In this document: piece after piece, positions 52,277-63,347 of the stretch
Position numbering within the stretch: the stretch's first letter is position 1
Layout: each line of letters begins with the position of its first letter
Source: Hydrogenophaga sp.
GTDB lineage: Bacteria; Pseudomonadota; Gammaproteobacteria; Burkholderiales; Burkholderiaceae_C
Length of the DNA stretch: 64,000 nucleotides
Direction of reading: 5' to 3'
NCBI GenBank assembly: GCA_030653975.1
Contig: JAURYH010000050.1
Location: 1-64,000, forward strand
The notes under the pieces: generated by a model
Seen by the model: the letters and a program-made list of their open reading frames with translations, nothing else
Database searches by the model: none
Told to the model about the DNA's origin: nothing
Program-made: the position numbers and the translations under genes

Positions 52277-52975
52277 TCAGAGCGGGGTGGTGTTGGTGGA
52301 TGGGGCTGTCTGCACCAGCATGCCGCCGAGCAGGAGGTCCAGCTGGGTGTCGATGAAGGCCACAGGCTCGATCTGCTGCGAGGCGGGGCAGCACGGCGCC
52401 ATGGAGTGCTTCCACATCAGCAGGAAAATCATGGGCGCGATCAGGCTGTAGATCGCGTATTCGAGCTCCATGGGCCGGAACTCGCCGCGGTCGATGCCGC
52501 GCTGCAGGATGCGCCGCAGCAGGTCGTGACCGGGGCTGATCACTTCCTGCTGGTAGAACGCCGCGATTTCGGGAAACATGCCGGCCTCGCTCATCACCAG
52601 CTTGGTGATGCCGGAGGCGGCTGTCATGCCGATGCGTTCCCACCATGCGTGCAGGCAGTGGCGCAGCAGTTCGGCACTGTTGCCTTCGAAAGCGTCCAGC
52701 TCCTGGTTCCACTCGCCAAAGCGCCCGGCGATGGTTTCCCGCACCACCGCCTTGAACAGGTCTTCCTTGCTCGGGAAATACAGGAACAGCGTGCCCTTGG
52801 AAACCCCCGCGCGCGCGGCCACCTCTTCCACCCGCGTGGCGGCAAAGCCCTTTTCAACGAACAGGGACAATGCCGCGTCCAGCAATTCACCCGGGCGCGC
52901 TTCCTTGCGGCGTTCACGGCGCTGGCGCGGGGCCTCTTCGATGGGGGACGTGAGGGGGAGAGAGGAGGATGGCAT
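52277..52975 (-). CDS. TetR family regulator of the RND efflux operon
   Basis: The ATG at 52975 is preferred to earlier in-frame codons because it follows a plausible promoter and operator. The 232-residue protein has the TetR N-terminal DNA-binding domain ([20 protein letters not shown], then [20 protein letters not shown], about 25-75) and a helical ligand-binding domain. It is first in the operon, two bases before the adaptor gene, so it probably represses itself and the pump until a substrate binds. Confidence 0.9.
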   Translation of the reverse strand: MPSSSLPLTSPIEEAPRQRRERRKEARPGELLDAALSLFVEKGFAATRVEEVAARAGVSKGTLFLYFPSKEDLFKAVVRETIAGRFGEWNQELDAFEGNSAELLRHCLHAWWERIGMTAASGITKLVMSEAGMFPEIAAFYQQEVISPGHDLLRRILQRGIDRGEFRPMELEYAIYSLIAPMIFLLMWKHSMAPCCPASQQIEPVAFIDTQLDLLLGGMLVQTAPSTNTTPL

Positions 52976-52983
52976 GGATTTAA

Positions 52984-52997
52984 TGACCGACTGGTTA
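52984..52997 (-). promoter_or_regulatory. Candidate TetR operator and promoter of the efflux operon
   Basis: TGACCGACTGGTTA contains the imperfect palindrome ACCGACTGGT (52986-52995), a form often found in operators of AcrR/TtgR-like TetR proteins. It overlaps an AT-rich, -10-like TATATT/TAATAA stretch on the minus strand and lies about 10-20 bases before the TetR start. Confidence 0.45.
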
Positions 52998-53067
52998 TTA
53001 ATATAACCCATCACCGATACCGCCGGCCCGACCGGGCCCATGCCAGACCCCGCGGGCGCCGAAATGC

Positions 53068-54546
53068 TCAGCCCAGCTTGATGCCCACGCGCGTGATGCG
53101 ATTGCCCGCCATCTCGCGCACGCTCACCTCGGCCTGCCCAAGCAGCATGCTGTCGCCCACCACCGGCGGACGCTGCAATTCATTGAGCAGCCAGCTGGCG
53201 ATATCCTGGGTGGAATCCGCCGGAACGGGCAGCCCATAAAAGGCGCAGAGGTTGTCCAACGACGTGCTGGCGTCGAGCACGAAGTCGCCGTAAACCAGCC
53301 GTGCCAGGGCGGTGTCTTCCGGGTCGGGCAGGGTCACACCCAGCCGCCTGGCGCTCCAGGCAATGGTCGAGCCCTGCAGCAGCAGGGAGGTGAGCACCAC
53401 CACAAACGCCACGTTGAAGAAGGTCTGTGCACCCTGCACCCCGGCCATCACAGGAAACACCGCCAGCACAATCGGTACCGCACCGCGCAGACCCACCCAG
53501 GAAATGAAGGTGATCTCGCGTGCATTGAAGTGCAGCGGTGCCAGGCACAGCCACACCGAAATGGGCCGGGCCACCAGCATCAGCACCAGCGACACACCGA
53601 GCGCGGGCCACAGTGTGCGCAGCAGGTCGGTGGGTGTGACCAGCAGACCCAGCAGCAGGAACATGCCCGCCTGCGACAGCCAGGCGTAGCCGTCCATGGC
53701 GGACAGCGAGGGCCTGACCTGCCGCCGCGCCCGGTTGCCCACCACCACGCCCATCATGTAAACCGCCAGAAACCCCGAGCCGCCAAACCAGGTGGTGCCT
53801 GCAAACACCGTGAGGCCACCAGACACCACCAGCAGCGCGCGGATGCCGCCGCCGCCATCCGAGCCGCGACCCAGGCGCTTGAGCAGCTCGGCCAGGGCCC
53901 AGCCACAGCCCAGGCCCAGCAACGCACCCCAGCCAAACTGCTGCAGCAGCGAAATCAGCACATCGCCAGCGCTGACGGCGTTGTTGTCACCGCTGCTCAG
54001 TGCCAGCGCAATGCCAATGAAGGTCAGGGTCAGGTACACCGCCATCGGGTCGTTCATGCCCGACTCGATCTCCAGCGTGGCCGCCACACGCTCGTTGAGC
54101 GTCACACCCGACGACTTGAGCAGCGAGAACACCGCCGCCGCGTCGGTCGACCCCACGATGGCGCCCACCAGCAAGGCCAGGGGCCACGACAAGTCCAGCA
54201 ACCAATGCGCCGCCGCACCGGTGATGGCGGTGCACAGCACCACACCCACCGTGGCCAGCAGCAGCGAAGGCCGCAAACCGGTGCGAAAGGTGCGCATGTC
54301 GGTGCGCAGCCCGCCGTCCAGCAAGATCACCGCCAGTGCGACGTTGCCCACCCAGAAGCTCAGACGAAAGTCGTTGAACACCAGCCCACCCGGCCCGTCC
54401 ACACCCGCCAGCGTGCCCACCACCAGAAACACCAGCAGGAAAGAAAAGCCGACACGCGCCGAAAACACACCGGCCAGCACGCTGAAGAACACCAGCGCGG
54501 CGGCCGCCAGCAGGGGCAGGGTGAGGAAATCGAGCGAGAGGGCCAT
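53068..54546 (-). CDS. cvrA: Potassium/proton antiporter, CvrA/NhaP2 type (CPA1)
   Basis: The 492-residue protein has 12-13 hydrophobic helices of the Na/H exchanger fold, including [20 protein letters not shown] with the conserved ND pair (about 160-180), [14 protein letters not shown] and [14 protein letters not shown]. The last 100 residues (about 395-492) form a soluble TrkA_C-like/CorC-type regulatory tail ending [11 protein letters not shown]. It exchanges cytoplasmic K+ or Na+ for protons at the inner membrane. It stands alone, with its own start at ATG 54546. Confidence 0.88.
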   Translation of the reverse strand: MALSLDFLTLPLLAAAALVFFSVLAGVFSARVGFSFLLVFLVVGTLAGVDGPGGLVFNDFRLSFWVGNVALAVILLDGGLRTDMRTFRTGLRPSLLLATVGVVLCTAITGAAAHWLLDLSWPLALLVGAIVGSTDAAAVFSLLKSSGVTLNERVAATLEIESGMNDPMAVYLTLTFIGIALALSSGDNNAVSAGDVLISLLQQFGWGALLGLGCGWALAELLKRLGRGSDGGGGIRALLVVSGGLTVFAGTTWFGGSGFLAVYMMGVVVGNRARRQVRPSLSAMDGYAWLSQAGMFLLLGLLVTPTDLLRTLWPALGVSLVLMLVARPISVWLCLAPLHFNAREITFISWVGLRGAVPIVLAVFPVMAGVQGAQTFFNVAFVVVLTSLLLQGSTIAWSARRLGVTLPDPEDTALARLVYGDFVLDASTSLDNLCAFYGLPVPADSTQDIASWLLNELQRPPVVGDSMLLGQAEVSVREMAGNRITRVGIKLG

Positions 54547-54658
54547 GCGTGGAAGCTAACAGAAAGCGTGCCAAAAGGAGGCCTGCGGGATACATTACGT
54601 CAGGCTGCATGGTCACCCCGTGGCAGGTCGCCCGCGCCGTCAGCCGGGAGTCCATTCC

Positions 54659-55066
54659 ATGACCGTCACGCTGCAAGCACTTCTCGGATTCATCGCCTGG
54701 ACCTTGTTCCTGCTGGTCCTCATGGAGGGCATCCGGTCCTGGCTCGTCGCGACGGGCGTTGTGCCCGCCAACGGATTCAATCCGGACAACTCGAACCTCT
54801 CGCCCTTCATGCGGCGCCTGGCCCGGGCGCACGCGAACTGCCTCGAAGGCCTGCCCATCTTTGGCAGGCTCATGCTCGTCGCCGTTGTCGCGGACCGGTC
54901 GGCCATCACCGACCCGCTGGCCCGGGTGCTGCTCGCCGCCCGGATCGTGCAGTCCCTCATCCATCTCGCATCGACGTCGCCCGCCGCCGTGACGGCACGG
55001 TTCATCGCCTTCGGTGTGCAGATGGCGATCGCCGTGTACTGGGTGGTCGGGTTGGCCGTGCTGTAG
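54659..55066 (+). CDS. MAPEG family membrane protein
   Basis: The 135-residue protein from ATG 54659 has four hydrophobic helices and the MAPEG signature spread over [21 protein letters not shown] and [10 protein letters not shown]. Bacterial members are glutathione- or lipid-related inner-membrane proteins of unclear role. It is divergent from cvrA and precedes the acetyltransferase gene by about 110 bases. Confidence 0.85.
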   Translation: MTVTLQALLGFIAWTLFLLVLMEGIRSWLVATGVVPANGFNPDNSNLSPFMRRLARAHANCLEGLPIFGRLMLVAVVADRSAITDPLARVLLAARIVQSLIHLASTSPAAVTARFIAFGVQMAIAVYWVVGLAVL

Positions 55067-55175
55067 GGCGCTACGGGCCTGCAGGACTGCCATGCCCGCT
55101 TCGACACCCTGCGCGGCGAGATGGAACCAGCTGTTTCAGAAGCGGCGGGTCGCCCGCCCACCGCAGGAGACCCCC

Positions 55176-55646
55176 ATGACACACCGCACCGACCTCACCA
55201 TCCAGCACCTCGGCCCGGCCGACACCGACGTGCTGCACCGCATGCTCGACGTATTCGGTCAGGCCTTCGAAGACCCCGACAGCTACGGCCACGCCCGGCC
55301 CGGGCCGGCCTACCTGCAGCGCCTGCTGGGCTCCAGCACCTTCATCGCGCTGGCGGCAGAGCAGGGCGGTGAAGTGGTCGGCGCGCTGGCCGCCTACGAA
55401 CTGCCCAAGTTCGAACAGGAGCGCAGCGAGATCTACATCTACGACCTGGCCGTGCTCGCCACCCACCGCCGCCGTGGCGCGGCCACCGCGCTCATCCAGC
55501 ATCTGCAGGCCCTGGCCGCGCAGCGCGGTGCCTGGGTGGTGTTCGTGCAGGCGGACCACGGCGACGACCCCGCCGTGGCGCTGTACACGAAGCTCGGCAC
55601 GCGAGAAGACGTGATGCACTTCGATCTGCCCGTGCGCGGTGCATGA
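55176..55646 (+). CDS. AAC(3)-I family aminoglycoside 3-N-acetyltransferase-like GNAT
   Basis: AGGAGA precedes the ATG at 55176. The 156-residue GNAT closely follows the AAC(3)-I layout: [19 protein letters not shown], the acetyl-CoA loop [12 protein letters not shown] (about 98-109), [19 protein letters not shown] and EDVMHFDLP at the end. AAC(3)-I enzymes acetylate gentamicin-type drugs at the 3-amino group. This copy stands in ordinary chromosome with no integron or IS, so it may be an intrinsic relative whose natural substrate is different. Confidence 0.87.
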   Translation: MTHRTDLTIQHLGPADTDVLHRMLDVFGQAFEDPDSYGHARPGPAYLQRLLGSSTFIALAAEQGGEVVGALAAYELPKFEQERSEIYIYDLAVLATHRRRGAATALIQHLQALAAQRGAWVVFVQADHGDDPAVALYTKLGTREDVMHFDLPVRGA

Positions 55647-55816
55647 AAGGCGTGGCACCTGATGGGTTTGCCCTTGAACGGATCCCTGCCTGTTTTGAAA
55701 AGGTGATCCGACAGAGCTTGCGGGATTGAAGAAAATAGGTGCCTGAAATGAACGGACCCTCCCGCAGCGTTGCGCAGGGTCAGCGGGAAACCACACGTTG
55801 AAGGACTCAGGCACAG

Positions 55817-56188
55817 ATGTTTCCAGCGCCCCGACACAGTGACGCCAACCACCTCCGGCTGGTGGCGGTGAAGCTCATCCACACGCTGGCCTGGGCCTTT
55901 TTCGCGGGGTGCATCTTCGGGATGCCGATCGCGTCCTGGGCGGGTCAGCATGGGCTGGCCGGGATACTGGCCATTCTGGTGCTGGTCGAGGTCATCATCC
56001 TCGCCCTGAATGGGTGGACATGCCCGCTGACGGCGGTGGCGGCCAGGTACACGGAAGACCGCGAGAGCAACTTCGACATCTACCTTCCGGTCTGGTTGGC
56101 GAGGTACAACAAACACCTGTTCGGGCCCCTGTACGTCGTGGCCCTGATCTATGCGGGGGTGAGCTGGGCGACGTCCGTATCTTCGTGA
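55817..56188 (+). CDS. Small integral membrane protein, unknown function
   Basis: The 123-residue protein has about three hydrophobic helices (HTLAWAFFAGCIFGMPIASW, GILAILVLVEVIILAL and GPLYVVALIYAGVSWA). Between them is a polar loop NGWTCPLTAVAARYTED-RESNF, recalling DUF2784-type proteins that share a CPLT segment. No enzyme motif is seen. It reads toward the strong terminator at 56254. The 170 bases before it show no regulatory element I can name. Confidence 0.65.
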   Translation: MFPAPRHSDANHLRLVAVKLIHTLAWAFFAGCIFGMPIASWAGQHGLAGILAILVLVEVIILALNGWTCPLTAVAARYTEDRESNFDIYLPVWLARYNKHLFGPLYVVALIYAGVSWATSVSS

Positions 56189-56253
56189 AACGGGTGACGC
56201 CCGCCGCGCACCAGGGGCGACCTCAGAAGGGGCCAGCCCGGGGCCAACCGGAA

Positions 56254-56288
56254 AACAAGAAGGGCTGCCCACGGCAGCCCTTCTTGTT
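56254..56288. terminator. Bidirectional terminator between convergent genes
   Basis: AACAAGAAGGGCTGCC (56254-56269) is a perfect 16-base complement of 56273-56288 with loop CAC. Both outer ends are T- or A-rich, so it can end the membrane-protein gene and gcdH. Confidence 0.85.
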
Positions 56289-56303
56289 CAGGGGAGATGC
56301 CTG

Positions 56304-57491
<1,188 letters not shown>

Positions 57492-57553
57492 GGGGTGTCT
57501 CCGGGGCGGGTTGGAAGAGGGGTTTGATGGCGATTGTCGGCGTCGCATGAATA

Positions 57554-57584
57554 GCTGTCTAATATTGATTGCCGATTGATCAAT
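57554..57584. promoter_or_regulatory. Candidate LysR binding region between gcdH and lysR
   Basis: ATTGAT occurs twice, and the second copy is part of a perfect palindrome ATTGATCAAT (57575-57584). It lies in the 108-base divergent spacer, where LysR regulators usually bind to control themselves and the neighbour. Confidence 0.5.
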
Positions 57585-57599
57585 TCATAAGTCAGATTT

Positions 57600-58505
57600 A
57601 TGGAATTCCGCCATCTGCGTTGTTTCACCGTGCTCGCCGAAGAGCTGCACTTTGGCCGCGCGGCTCAGCGCCTGGCCATGACGCAGCCGCCGCTGTCAAT
57701 GGCCATCCAGCAGCTTGAAGCCTCGGTGGGCGCGCGCCTGTTCGAGCGCAACAGCCGCGGCGTGGCGCTCACCGCGGCCGGGCTGGCGTTTCTGCCGCGT
57801 GCGCAAGCGCTGCTGGAGCAGGCGGCGTTGGCCGCGCGCGAGGCGCGCGACGTGGGGCAGGGGCTGGCCGGGCAGCTGCAGATCGGCTTTGCCGGCACGG
57901 TGCTCTACCGCGGCCTGCCGCAGGTGCTGCGCGACTTTGCTGCCGCCCATCCCAGGCTGCGGCTGGCACTGCGCGAGCTGAGCAGCAGCGAACAGCTGGT
58001 CGAGCTGGTGCACGACCGGCTGGACCTGGGCTTCGTGCACACCACGCGTGTGCCGGCGGGCTTCTCGCAAATATTGGTGTCGAGCCAGCCGTTCATGGCC
58101 TGCCTGCCTTCAAGCCATCCGCTGGCGAGCGAGGCGGTGTTGTCGCTGGACCAAATGAAGGGCGAGGCCTTCGCCATCGTCATGCGCGCCGTCTCACCCG
58201 ATTACCACGACCGCATCCTCGCCGCCTGTGCGGACGCGGGGTTTGAGCCGTCGCTGGCGTTCGAGCTGCGACACTGGCTGAGCGTGGTTTCGGTCATCGC
58301 GCAGGGGCTGGGCGTGGGCCTGGTGCCGGCAGCGCTGCAGCAGGCGGGTCTGCCCGGCGTGGCCTTCGTGCCGCTGGCCCGGCCGCTGGCGCCCTACGAC
58401 ACGCACTGCCTCTGGCGCACCGGGCGGGATCAGTCGGTGCTGGGGGCATTTCTGGCGGCCGTGCGCGCCACGGCCCCGCCGGTGCACCATGTGGCCATCG
58501 ATTGA
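57600..58505 (+). CDS. LysR family regulator, divergent from gcdH
   Basis: The 301-residue protein has the N-terminal LysR helix-turn-helix (FGRAAQRLAMTQPPLSMAIQ, about 18-37, then LFERNSRGVALTAAG) and a periplasmic-binding-like effector domain (about 90-290). The effector resembles that of regulators of aromatic and acyl-CoA catabolism (BenM/CatM-like), with TRVPAGF and SHPLA. Control of gcdH in response to a glutarate-type or aromatic intermediate is likely from position. Confidence 0.88.
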   Translation: MEFRHLRCFTVLAEELHFGRAAQRLAMTQPPLSMAIQQLEASVGARLFERNSRGVALTAAGLAFLPRAQALLEQAALAAREARDVGQGLAGQLQIGFAGTVLYRGLPQVLRDFAAAHPRLRLALRELSSSEQLVELVHDRLDLGFVHTTRVPAGFSQILVSSQPFMACLPSSHPLASEAVLSLDQMKGEAFAIVMRAVSPDYHDRILAACADAGFEPSLAFELRHWLSVVSVIAQGLGVGLVPAALQQAGLPGVAFVPLARPLAPYDTHCLWRTGRDQSVLGAFLAAVRATAPPVHHVAID

Positions 58506-58526
58506 CGATCAAAACGGAGAAACCCC

Positions 58527-59063
58527 ATGAGCGAATCGCAAATCCTGGTGCTCGGCGGCGGCTGCTTCTGGTGCACCGAGAGCGTGTACAAGGAAGTGCG
58601 CGGCGTCACCGACGTCGAGTCCGGCTACTGCAACGGCCAGGCCGAACGACCGAGCTACGAAGACGTGTGCACTGGCCGCACCGGCTGCAACGAGGTGGTG
58701 AAGATCGAATACGCCCCCGACGTGATCAGCACCCGCGAGATCCTCGAAATCTTCTTCGTGATCCACGACCCGACCACACTCAACCGCCAGGGCAACGACG
58801 TGGGCACGCAGTACCGCAGCGGCATCTACTTCACCAACGACGAACAGCGCGAGACCGCGCAGGCGCTGCTGGACGAACTCGCGCACGACAAGGCCTTTGA
58901 CCGCCCGGTGGTCACCGAACTCGTGCCGCTGGCCAACTACTGGCCCGCCGAGGACTACCACCAGGACTTCTTCGAACGCAACCCGCACCAAGGCTATTGC
59001 ATGGCCGTGGCCGCGCCCAAGGTGGCGAAGTTCAGGAAGACGTTCGCTCGCCTGGTGAAATAG
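58527..59063 (+). CDS. msrA: Peptide methionine sulfoxide reductase MsrA
   Basis: The 178-residue enzyme has the active site GGGCFWCTESVYKEVRGV (catalytic Cys about 12), then EIFFVIHDPTTLNRQGNDVG, YRSGIYF and the downstream AEDYHQDFF. It reduces methionine-S-sulfoxide in proteins with thioredoxin. A second catalytic Cys is likely the one in NPHQGYC near the C-terminus. It follows the LysR gene in the same direction by 21 bases. Confidence 0.95.
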   Translation: MSESQILVLGGGCFWCTESVYKEVRGVTDVESGYCNGQAERPSYEDVCTGRTGCNEVVKIEYAPDVISTREILEIFFVIHDPTTLNRQGNDVGTQYRSGIYFTNDEQRETAQALLDELAHDKAFDRPVVTELVPLANYWPAEDYHQDFFERNPHQGYCMAVAAPKVAKFRKTFARLVK

Positions 59064-59150
59064 ACCCCCACGCTCCGCCGCTGCGCGGGTCGCTGCCCCC
59101 CGAGGGGGCTGATCCGCCCTGGGGCGGCCCGGCGGCGGATCGCGACGCTC
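59064..59150. repeat. GC-rich intergenic repeat with hairpins, Comamonadaceae type
   Basis: The bases after msrA hold GCCCCCCGAGGGGGC and CCGCCCTGGGGCGG hairpins in a row, with the surrounding words ACGCTCCGCCGCTGCGCGGG. I have met this kind of element between genes in many Comamonadaceae genomes, where it occurs in many copies and probably ends transcripts. It lies between the convergent msrA and EamA genes. Confidence 0.6.
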
Positions 59151-60030
59151 AGGCCGTGCCCAGGCGCGCTCGCAGCCGGGGCCAGAGGATGATCACGGCC
59201 AAGCCGCTGAGCACGAGCGCCGCTGCGCCCAGCTTCCACCCAGGCAGGCTTTCACCCAGCGACAAGGCCGACGCCCCCATGCCGAACACCGGCACCAGCA
59301 GCGCCAGCGGCGCCACGGTGGCGGCCGGGTGGCGGGCCAGCAGCCAGTTCCACACGCCGTAGCCAAAGAGCGTGTTGCCCAGCGCCTGCCAGAGCACGCT
59401 GGCCCAGACCAGCGGCGTGGCGTTTGTGACCGCACTCTGCATCAAGGCAGGGCCTTCGATGAACCATGAAATCGCCAGCAGCGGCGGCACCGCGAACACG
59501 CTGCTCCAGACCATGAAGTGCAGCATGTTCACCGGCCCGAGCGACTTCACCACCAGGTTGGCACCGGCCCAGAAAAAAGCGGCCGAGAGCACCAGGCCCA
59601 GACCCAGCCACGTGACCACCGCGGCGTCCAGGTTCAAGGCGATCACACCCAGCCCGGCCAGCGCCAGCAGCAGGCCCACGATCTGGAAGCCGCGCACGCG
59701 CTCGCCCATGAGCAGCAGCGAGAGGCCGATGGTGAAGAACACCTGCACCTGCACCACCAGCGAGGCCAGCCCGGGCGAGATGCTGCTGCGCATGGCCAGG
59801 AACAGCAGGCCGAACTGGCCCACACCGAGCAGCACGCCGAACGCGGCCAGCTTGCGCCAGGGCGCGGTGGGCCGAGGGATGAACAGCAGCCAGGGCAGGG
59901 CGGAGAAGGTGAAGCGCAGCGTGGCGAACAGGAACGGCGGCAGGCCGTCCAGGCCCCAGCGGATGACCACGAAGTTGGTGCCCCAGACGAACACCACCGC
60001 GAGGGCGAGCAACAGGTGGTTGATGGGCAA
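59149..60030 (-). CDS. EamA/DMT family transporter
   Basis: The 293-residue protein has ten hydrophobic helices in two EamA repeats. It starts MPINHLLLALAVVFVWGTNF and has VQVQVFFTIGLSLLLMGERV in the first repeat and APLALLVPVFGMGASALSLGE in the second. This resembles the O-acetylserine/cysteine exporter subgroup (EamA/YdeD-like), but the substrate is not proven. It stands alone. Confidence 0.88.
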   Translation of the reverse strand: MPINHLLLALAVVFVWGTNFVVIRWGLDGLPPFLFATLRFTFSALPWLLFIPRPTAPWRKLAAFGVLLGVGQFGLLFLAMRSSISPGLASLVVQVQVFFTIGLSLLLMGERVRGFQIVGLLLALAGLGVIALNLDAAVVTWLGLGLVLSAAFFWAGANLVVKSLGPVNMLHFMVWSSVFAVPPLLAISWFIEGPALMQSAVTNATPLVWASVLWQALGNTLFGYGVWNWLLARHPAATVAPLALLVPVFGMGASALSLGESLPGWKLGAAALVLSGLAVIILWPRLRARLGTA

Positions 60031-60103
60031 AGGGGGCTCCGGCGGGTGAAAAGCCCGCCAGTGTAGCCATGCGCTGCCCCGGGGCAGCGCGCCTGCGCGA
60101 CGC

Positions 60104-61054
<951 letters not shown>

Positions 61055-61972
61055 TTAGGCTTGCAGATGGGAAGAAGCGGGACGCTGGTGGCGCAGCGCG
61101 CCGTGTGGCGCGAAGAACAGGGAGAGCAGGTACATCGCGCCCAGGCTGAGCACGATCACCGGGCTGGTGGGCAGGTCGGCGTGGTACGAGATGAGCAGGC
61201 CGCTCAGGCAGGCCAGCAGGGCCAGCGCGGTGGCCAGCAGCAGCAGGGGGCCGAGGCGGCGCACCCAGAAGCGGGCGGTGGCCGCGGGCAGCACCATGAT
61301 GCCCACCGCCATGAGCGTGCCCAGGGCGTGAAAACCGGCCACCAGATTGATGACGAGCAGGCCCAGAAAGCCGTAGTGCGCCACCGGGCTCCAGCGGCTG
61401 ACCTGGCGCAGGAGGCCCGGGTCCAGACACTCCAGCACCAAGGGGCGGTAGAGCAGGGCGAGTGCCACCAGCGTGGTGGCCGAGATGCCGCCGAGCAGCG
61501 TGAGCGCCGCCTGGTCCAACGCCAGCACGGTGCCGAACAGCACGTGCAGCAAGTCCACGCTGTTGCCGCGCACCGAGACGATGAGCACGCCCAGCGCGAG
61601 CGACAGCAGGTAGAAGGCCGCGAGGCTGGTGTCTTCGCGCAGCACGGTGTTGCGCGCCACCAGGCCCGAGCCCACGGCCACCGCCAGGCCCGCGAACACA
61701 CCACCGATGGTCATGGCGGTGAGCGACAGGCCCGCCACCAGGTAGCCGATGGCCGCGCCGGGCAGGATGGCGTGGGCCATGGCGTCGCCGGTCAGGCTCA
61801 TGCGCCGCAGCATCAGGAACACGCCCACGGGTGCGGCACTCAGAGAGAGCGCCACACAGCCGAGCAGCGCGCTGCGCATGAACTCGAACTCGACCAGCGG
61901 GCCGAACAGCGGGTTGGCGATGAGGGCGTCCATCATCCAGGCGATTAGCGGGGAAGCGGGCAGGTCGCTCAC
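61055..61972 (-). CDS. znuB: Zinc ABC transporter permease
   Basis: The GTG at 61972 overlaps the znuC stop (GTGA), which decides the start; the frame further upstream is a shadow. The 305-residue protein has the ABC-3 fold with about eight helices, including RMSLTGDAMAHAILPGAAIG (about 45-64) and VAGFHALGTLMAVGIMVLPA. It forms the transmembrane channel for zinc import with ZnuC. Confidence 0.92.
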   Translation of the reverse strand: MSDLPASPLIAWMMDALIANPLFGPLVEFEFMRSALLGCVALSLSAAPVGVFLMLRRMSLTGDAMAHAILPGAAIGYLVAGLSLTAMTIGGVFAGLAVAVGSGLVARNTVLREDTSLAAFYLLSLALGVLIVSVRGNSVDLLHVLFGTVLALDQAALTLLGGISATTLVALALLYRPLVLECLDPGLLRQVSRWSPVAHYGFLGLLVINLVAGFHALGTLMAVGIMVLPAATARFWVRRLGPLLLLATALALLACLSGLLISYHADLPTSPVIVLSLGAMYLLSLFFAPHGALRHQRPASSHLQA

Positions 61973-62772
61973 GTCAGCGCCTCCGCGGCAGGGGCATGGG
62001 CGTGGCTGTGTGCGTCCGGCGCCGCCGCGCACAGCGGCGCGTCGTCGTCAAACGGCTCCTGCATGCGCTGCGCGCGCGCCCAGTGCGCGTCGGTCAACAC
62101 CTCGGCGGTCGGGCCATAGGCCACCAGCTCGCGCGCCAGTAGCAGGGTGAACGGAAAGTGCGCGCGAACCTGCGCCAGGTCGTGCAGCACCACGATCACC
62201 GTCTTGCCCTGGCGCTGCCAGCGGTGCAGCAGGGCCAGCAGGTCGGCGCTGGTGCGGTTGTCCACGGCGGCAAAGGGCTCGTCGAGCAGCACGACCGGTG
62301 CGTCCTGCAGGATCAGTCGGGCGAACAGCGCCCGCTGCAGCTGGCCGCCCGAGAGGGCGTCCAGGCTGCGTTGTTCAAAGCCCGTGAGCCCGACGGCGGC
62401 CAGTGCTTCGTCGCACAGGCGCCGGTGTTCGGCGCTGAAGCGTCCGAACGCGCCGACACGGTGCCACAGGCCCAGGGCCACCATGTCGCGCACGGTGACG
62501 GGAAAGCTGCGGTCGAGCCCGCTGTGCTGCGGCAGCCAGGCGATGCGCGGCCCCGTCAGCCCGTGCAGCGTGCCGCTGATGGGGCGCAGTTCACCGGCCA
62601 GCGCCTTGATGAGCGTGGACTTGCCCGCGCCGTTGGGGCCGACCAGCGCCAGCAGCGAACCTGGCGCGATGCGCAGGCTCAGGTGGTGCACGGCCGGGTG
62701 GCGGTCGTAACCCAGGGTGAGGTCGTGCAGTTCGATCGCCGGGACAGCGGAGGGGGACAGGGGTTTGTGCAT
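61969..62772 (-). CDS. znuC: Zinc ABC transporter ATP-binding protein
   Basis: From the ATG at 62772 the protein has 267 residues with Walker A LVGPNGAGKSTLIKA (about 43-57), the ABC signature LSGGQLQRA (about 141-149), Walker B VVLLDEPFAAVD (about 163-174) and a switch His in VVLHDLAQ. The tail is His-rich (DAHSHAHAPAAE), consistent with zinc handling. It is first in znuCBA, and its promoter overlaps the palindromes at 62794-62837. Confidence 0.92.
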   Translation of the reverse strand: MHKPLSPSAVPAIELHDLTLGYDRHPAVHHLSLRIAPGSLLALVGPNGAGKSTLIKALAGELRPISGTLHGLTGPRIAWLPQHSGLDRSFPVTVRDMVALGLWHRVGAFGRFSAEHRRLCDEALAAVGLTGFEQRSLDALSGGQLQRALFARLILQDAPVVLLDEPFAAVDNRTSADLLALLHRWQRQGKTVIVVLHDLAQVRAHFPFTLLLARELVAYGPTAEVLTDAHWARAQRMQEPFDDDAPLCAAAPDAHSHAHAPAAEALT

Positions 62773-62793
62773 GAAGGGCGGGCGTAAACTATC

Positions 62794-62837
62794 GCAACTG
62801 AATTGCAGTAACGTCGATATTAACGCAACTTTGTTGC
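62794..62837. promoter_or_regulatory. Two Zur-type palindromes in the znuC-zur divergent region
   Basis: GCAACTGAATTGC (62794-62806) and GCAACTTTGTTGC (62825-62837) are palindromes with GCAA/TTGC arms, 18 bases apart, in the 77-base region between the znuC and zur starts. They probably bind the Fur-family product of the 62850 gene and control both sides. Confidence 0.7.
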
Positions 62838-62849
62838 AATAATGGAGCC

Positions 62850-63347
62850 ATGCCCGTGTCCACACGCCCGCCGAAAGAACCCGCCTTGGTGCCGGCCGAG
62901 ATCCAGGCCCGACTGGAACGTGCGGGCCTGCGCCGCACGCTGGCCACACGCGCCGTGCTGGGCCTGTTTCTGGCGAATCCGCAGGGCACGCTGAGCCATG
63001 CGCAGGCGCTGGCCTCGCTCACCGCGCGCGGGCTGGACATCAACCGTGTGACGCTTTACCGCCTGCTGGACCGGCTGGCCGCCTGTGGCGCGCTGCAACG
63101 CCACGCCAACGACGACGCCCGCACCTGGCGCTACGCCCTGGCCGACACCGACGAGGGCATGGCGCCGCGTTTCGAATGCGACGCCTGTCACCGCCAGTTC
63201 CGCCTGACCGAGGCCAGCGAGCCGACCCGCGCCGTGGCCACCGATCTGTTTCGCACACTGGCCCGCCTGGGCCACCAGGGCCAGCGGGTGGACCTCTCGA
63301 TCCACGGCACCTGCGCGAGCTGCTTGCCGCAGGAGCCGGCCGCGTGA
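62850..63347 (+). CDS. zur: Fur family zinc-responsive regulator (Zur)
   Basis: The 165-residue protein has the Fur winged helix (RAGLRRTLATRAVLGLFLAN then DINRVTLYRLLDRLAACG, about 28-85). Its C-terminal metal part has two CxxC pairs (CDACH, about 111; CASC, about 153) that hold the structural zinc. Divergent position to znuCBA and the palindromes between them mark it as Zur rather than Fur. The stop overlaps the next start by GTGA. Confidence 0.9.
   Translation: MPVSTRPPKEPALVPAEIQARLERAGLRRTLATRAVLGLFLANPQGTLSHAQALASLTARGLDINRVTLYRLLDRLAACGALQRHANDDARTWRYALADTDEGMAPRFECDACHRQFRLTEASEPTRAVATDLFRTLARLGHQGQRVDLSIHGTCASCLPQEPAA

Noticed and set aside
52275..52712. Upstream extension of the RND adaptor frame
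   Set aside because: It overlaps the TetR gene; the ATG at 52274 begins the membrane anchor expected of the adaptor.
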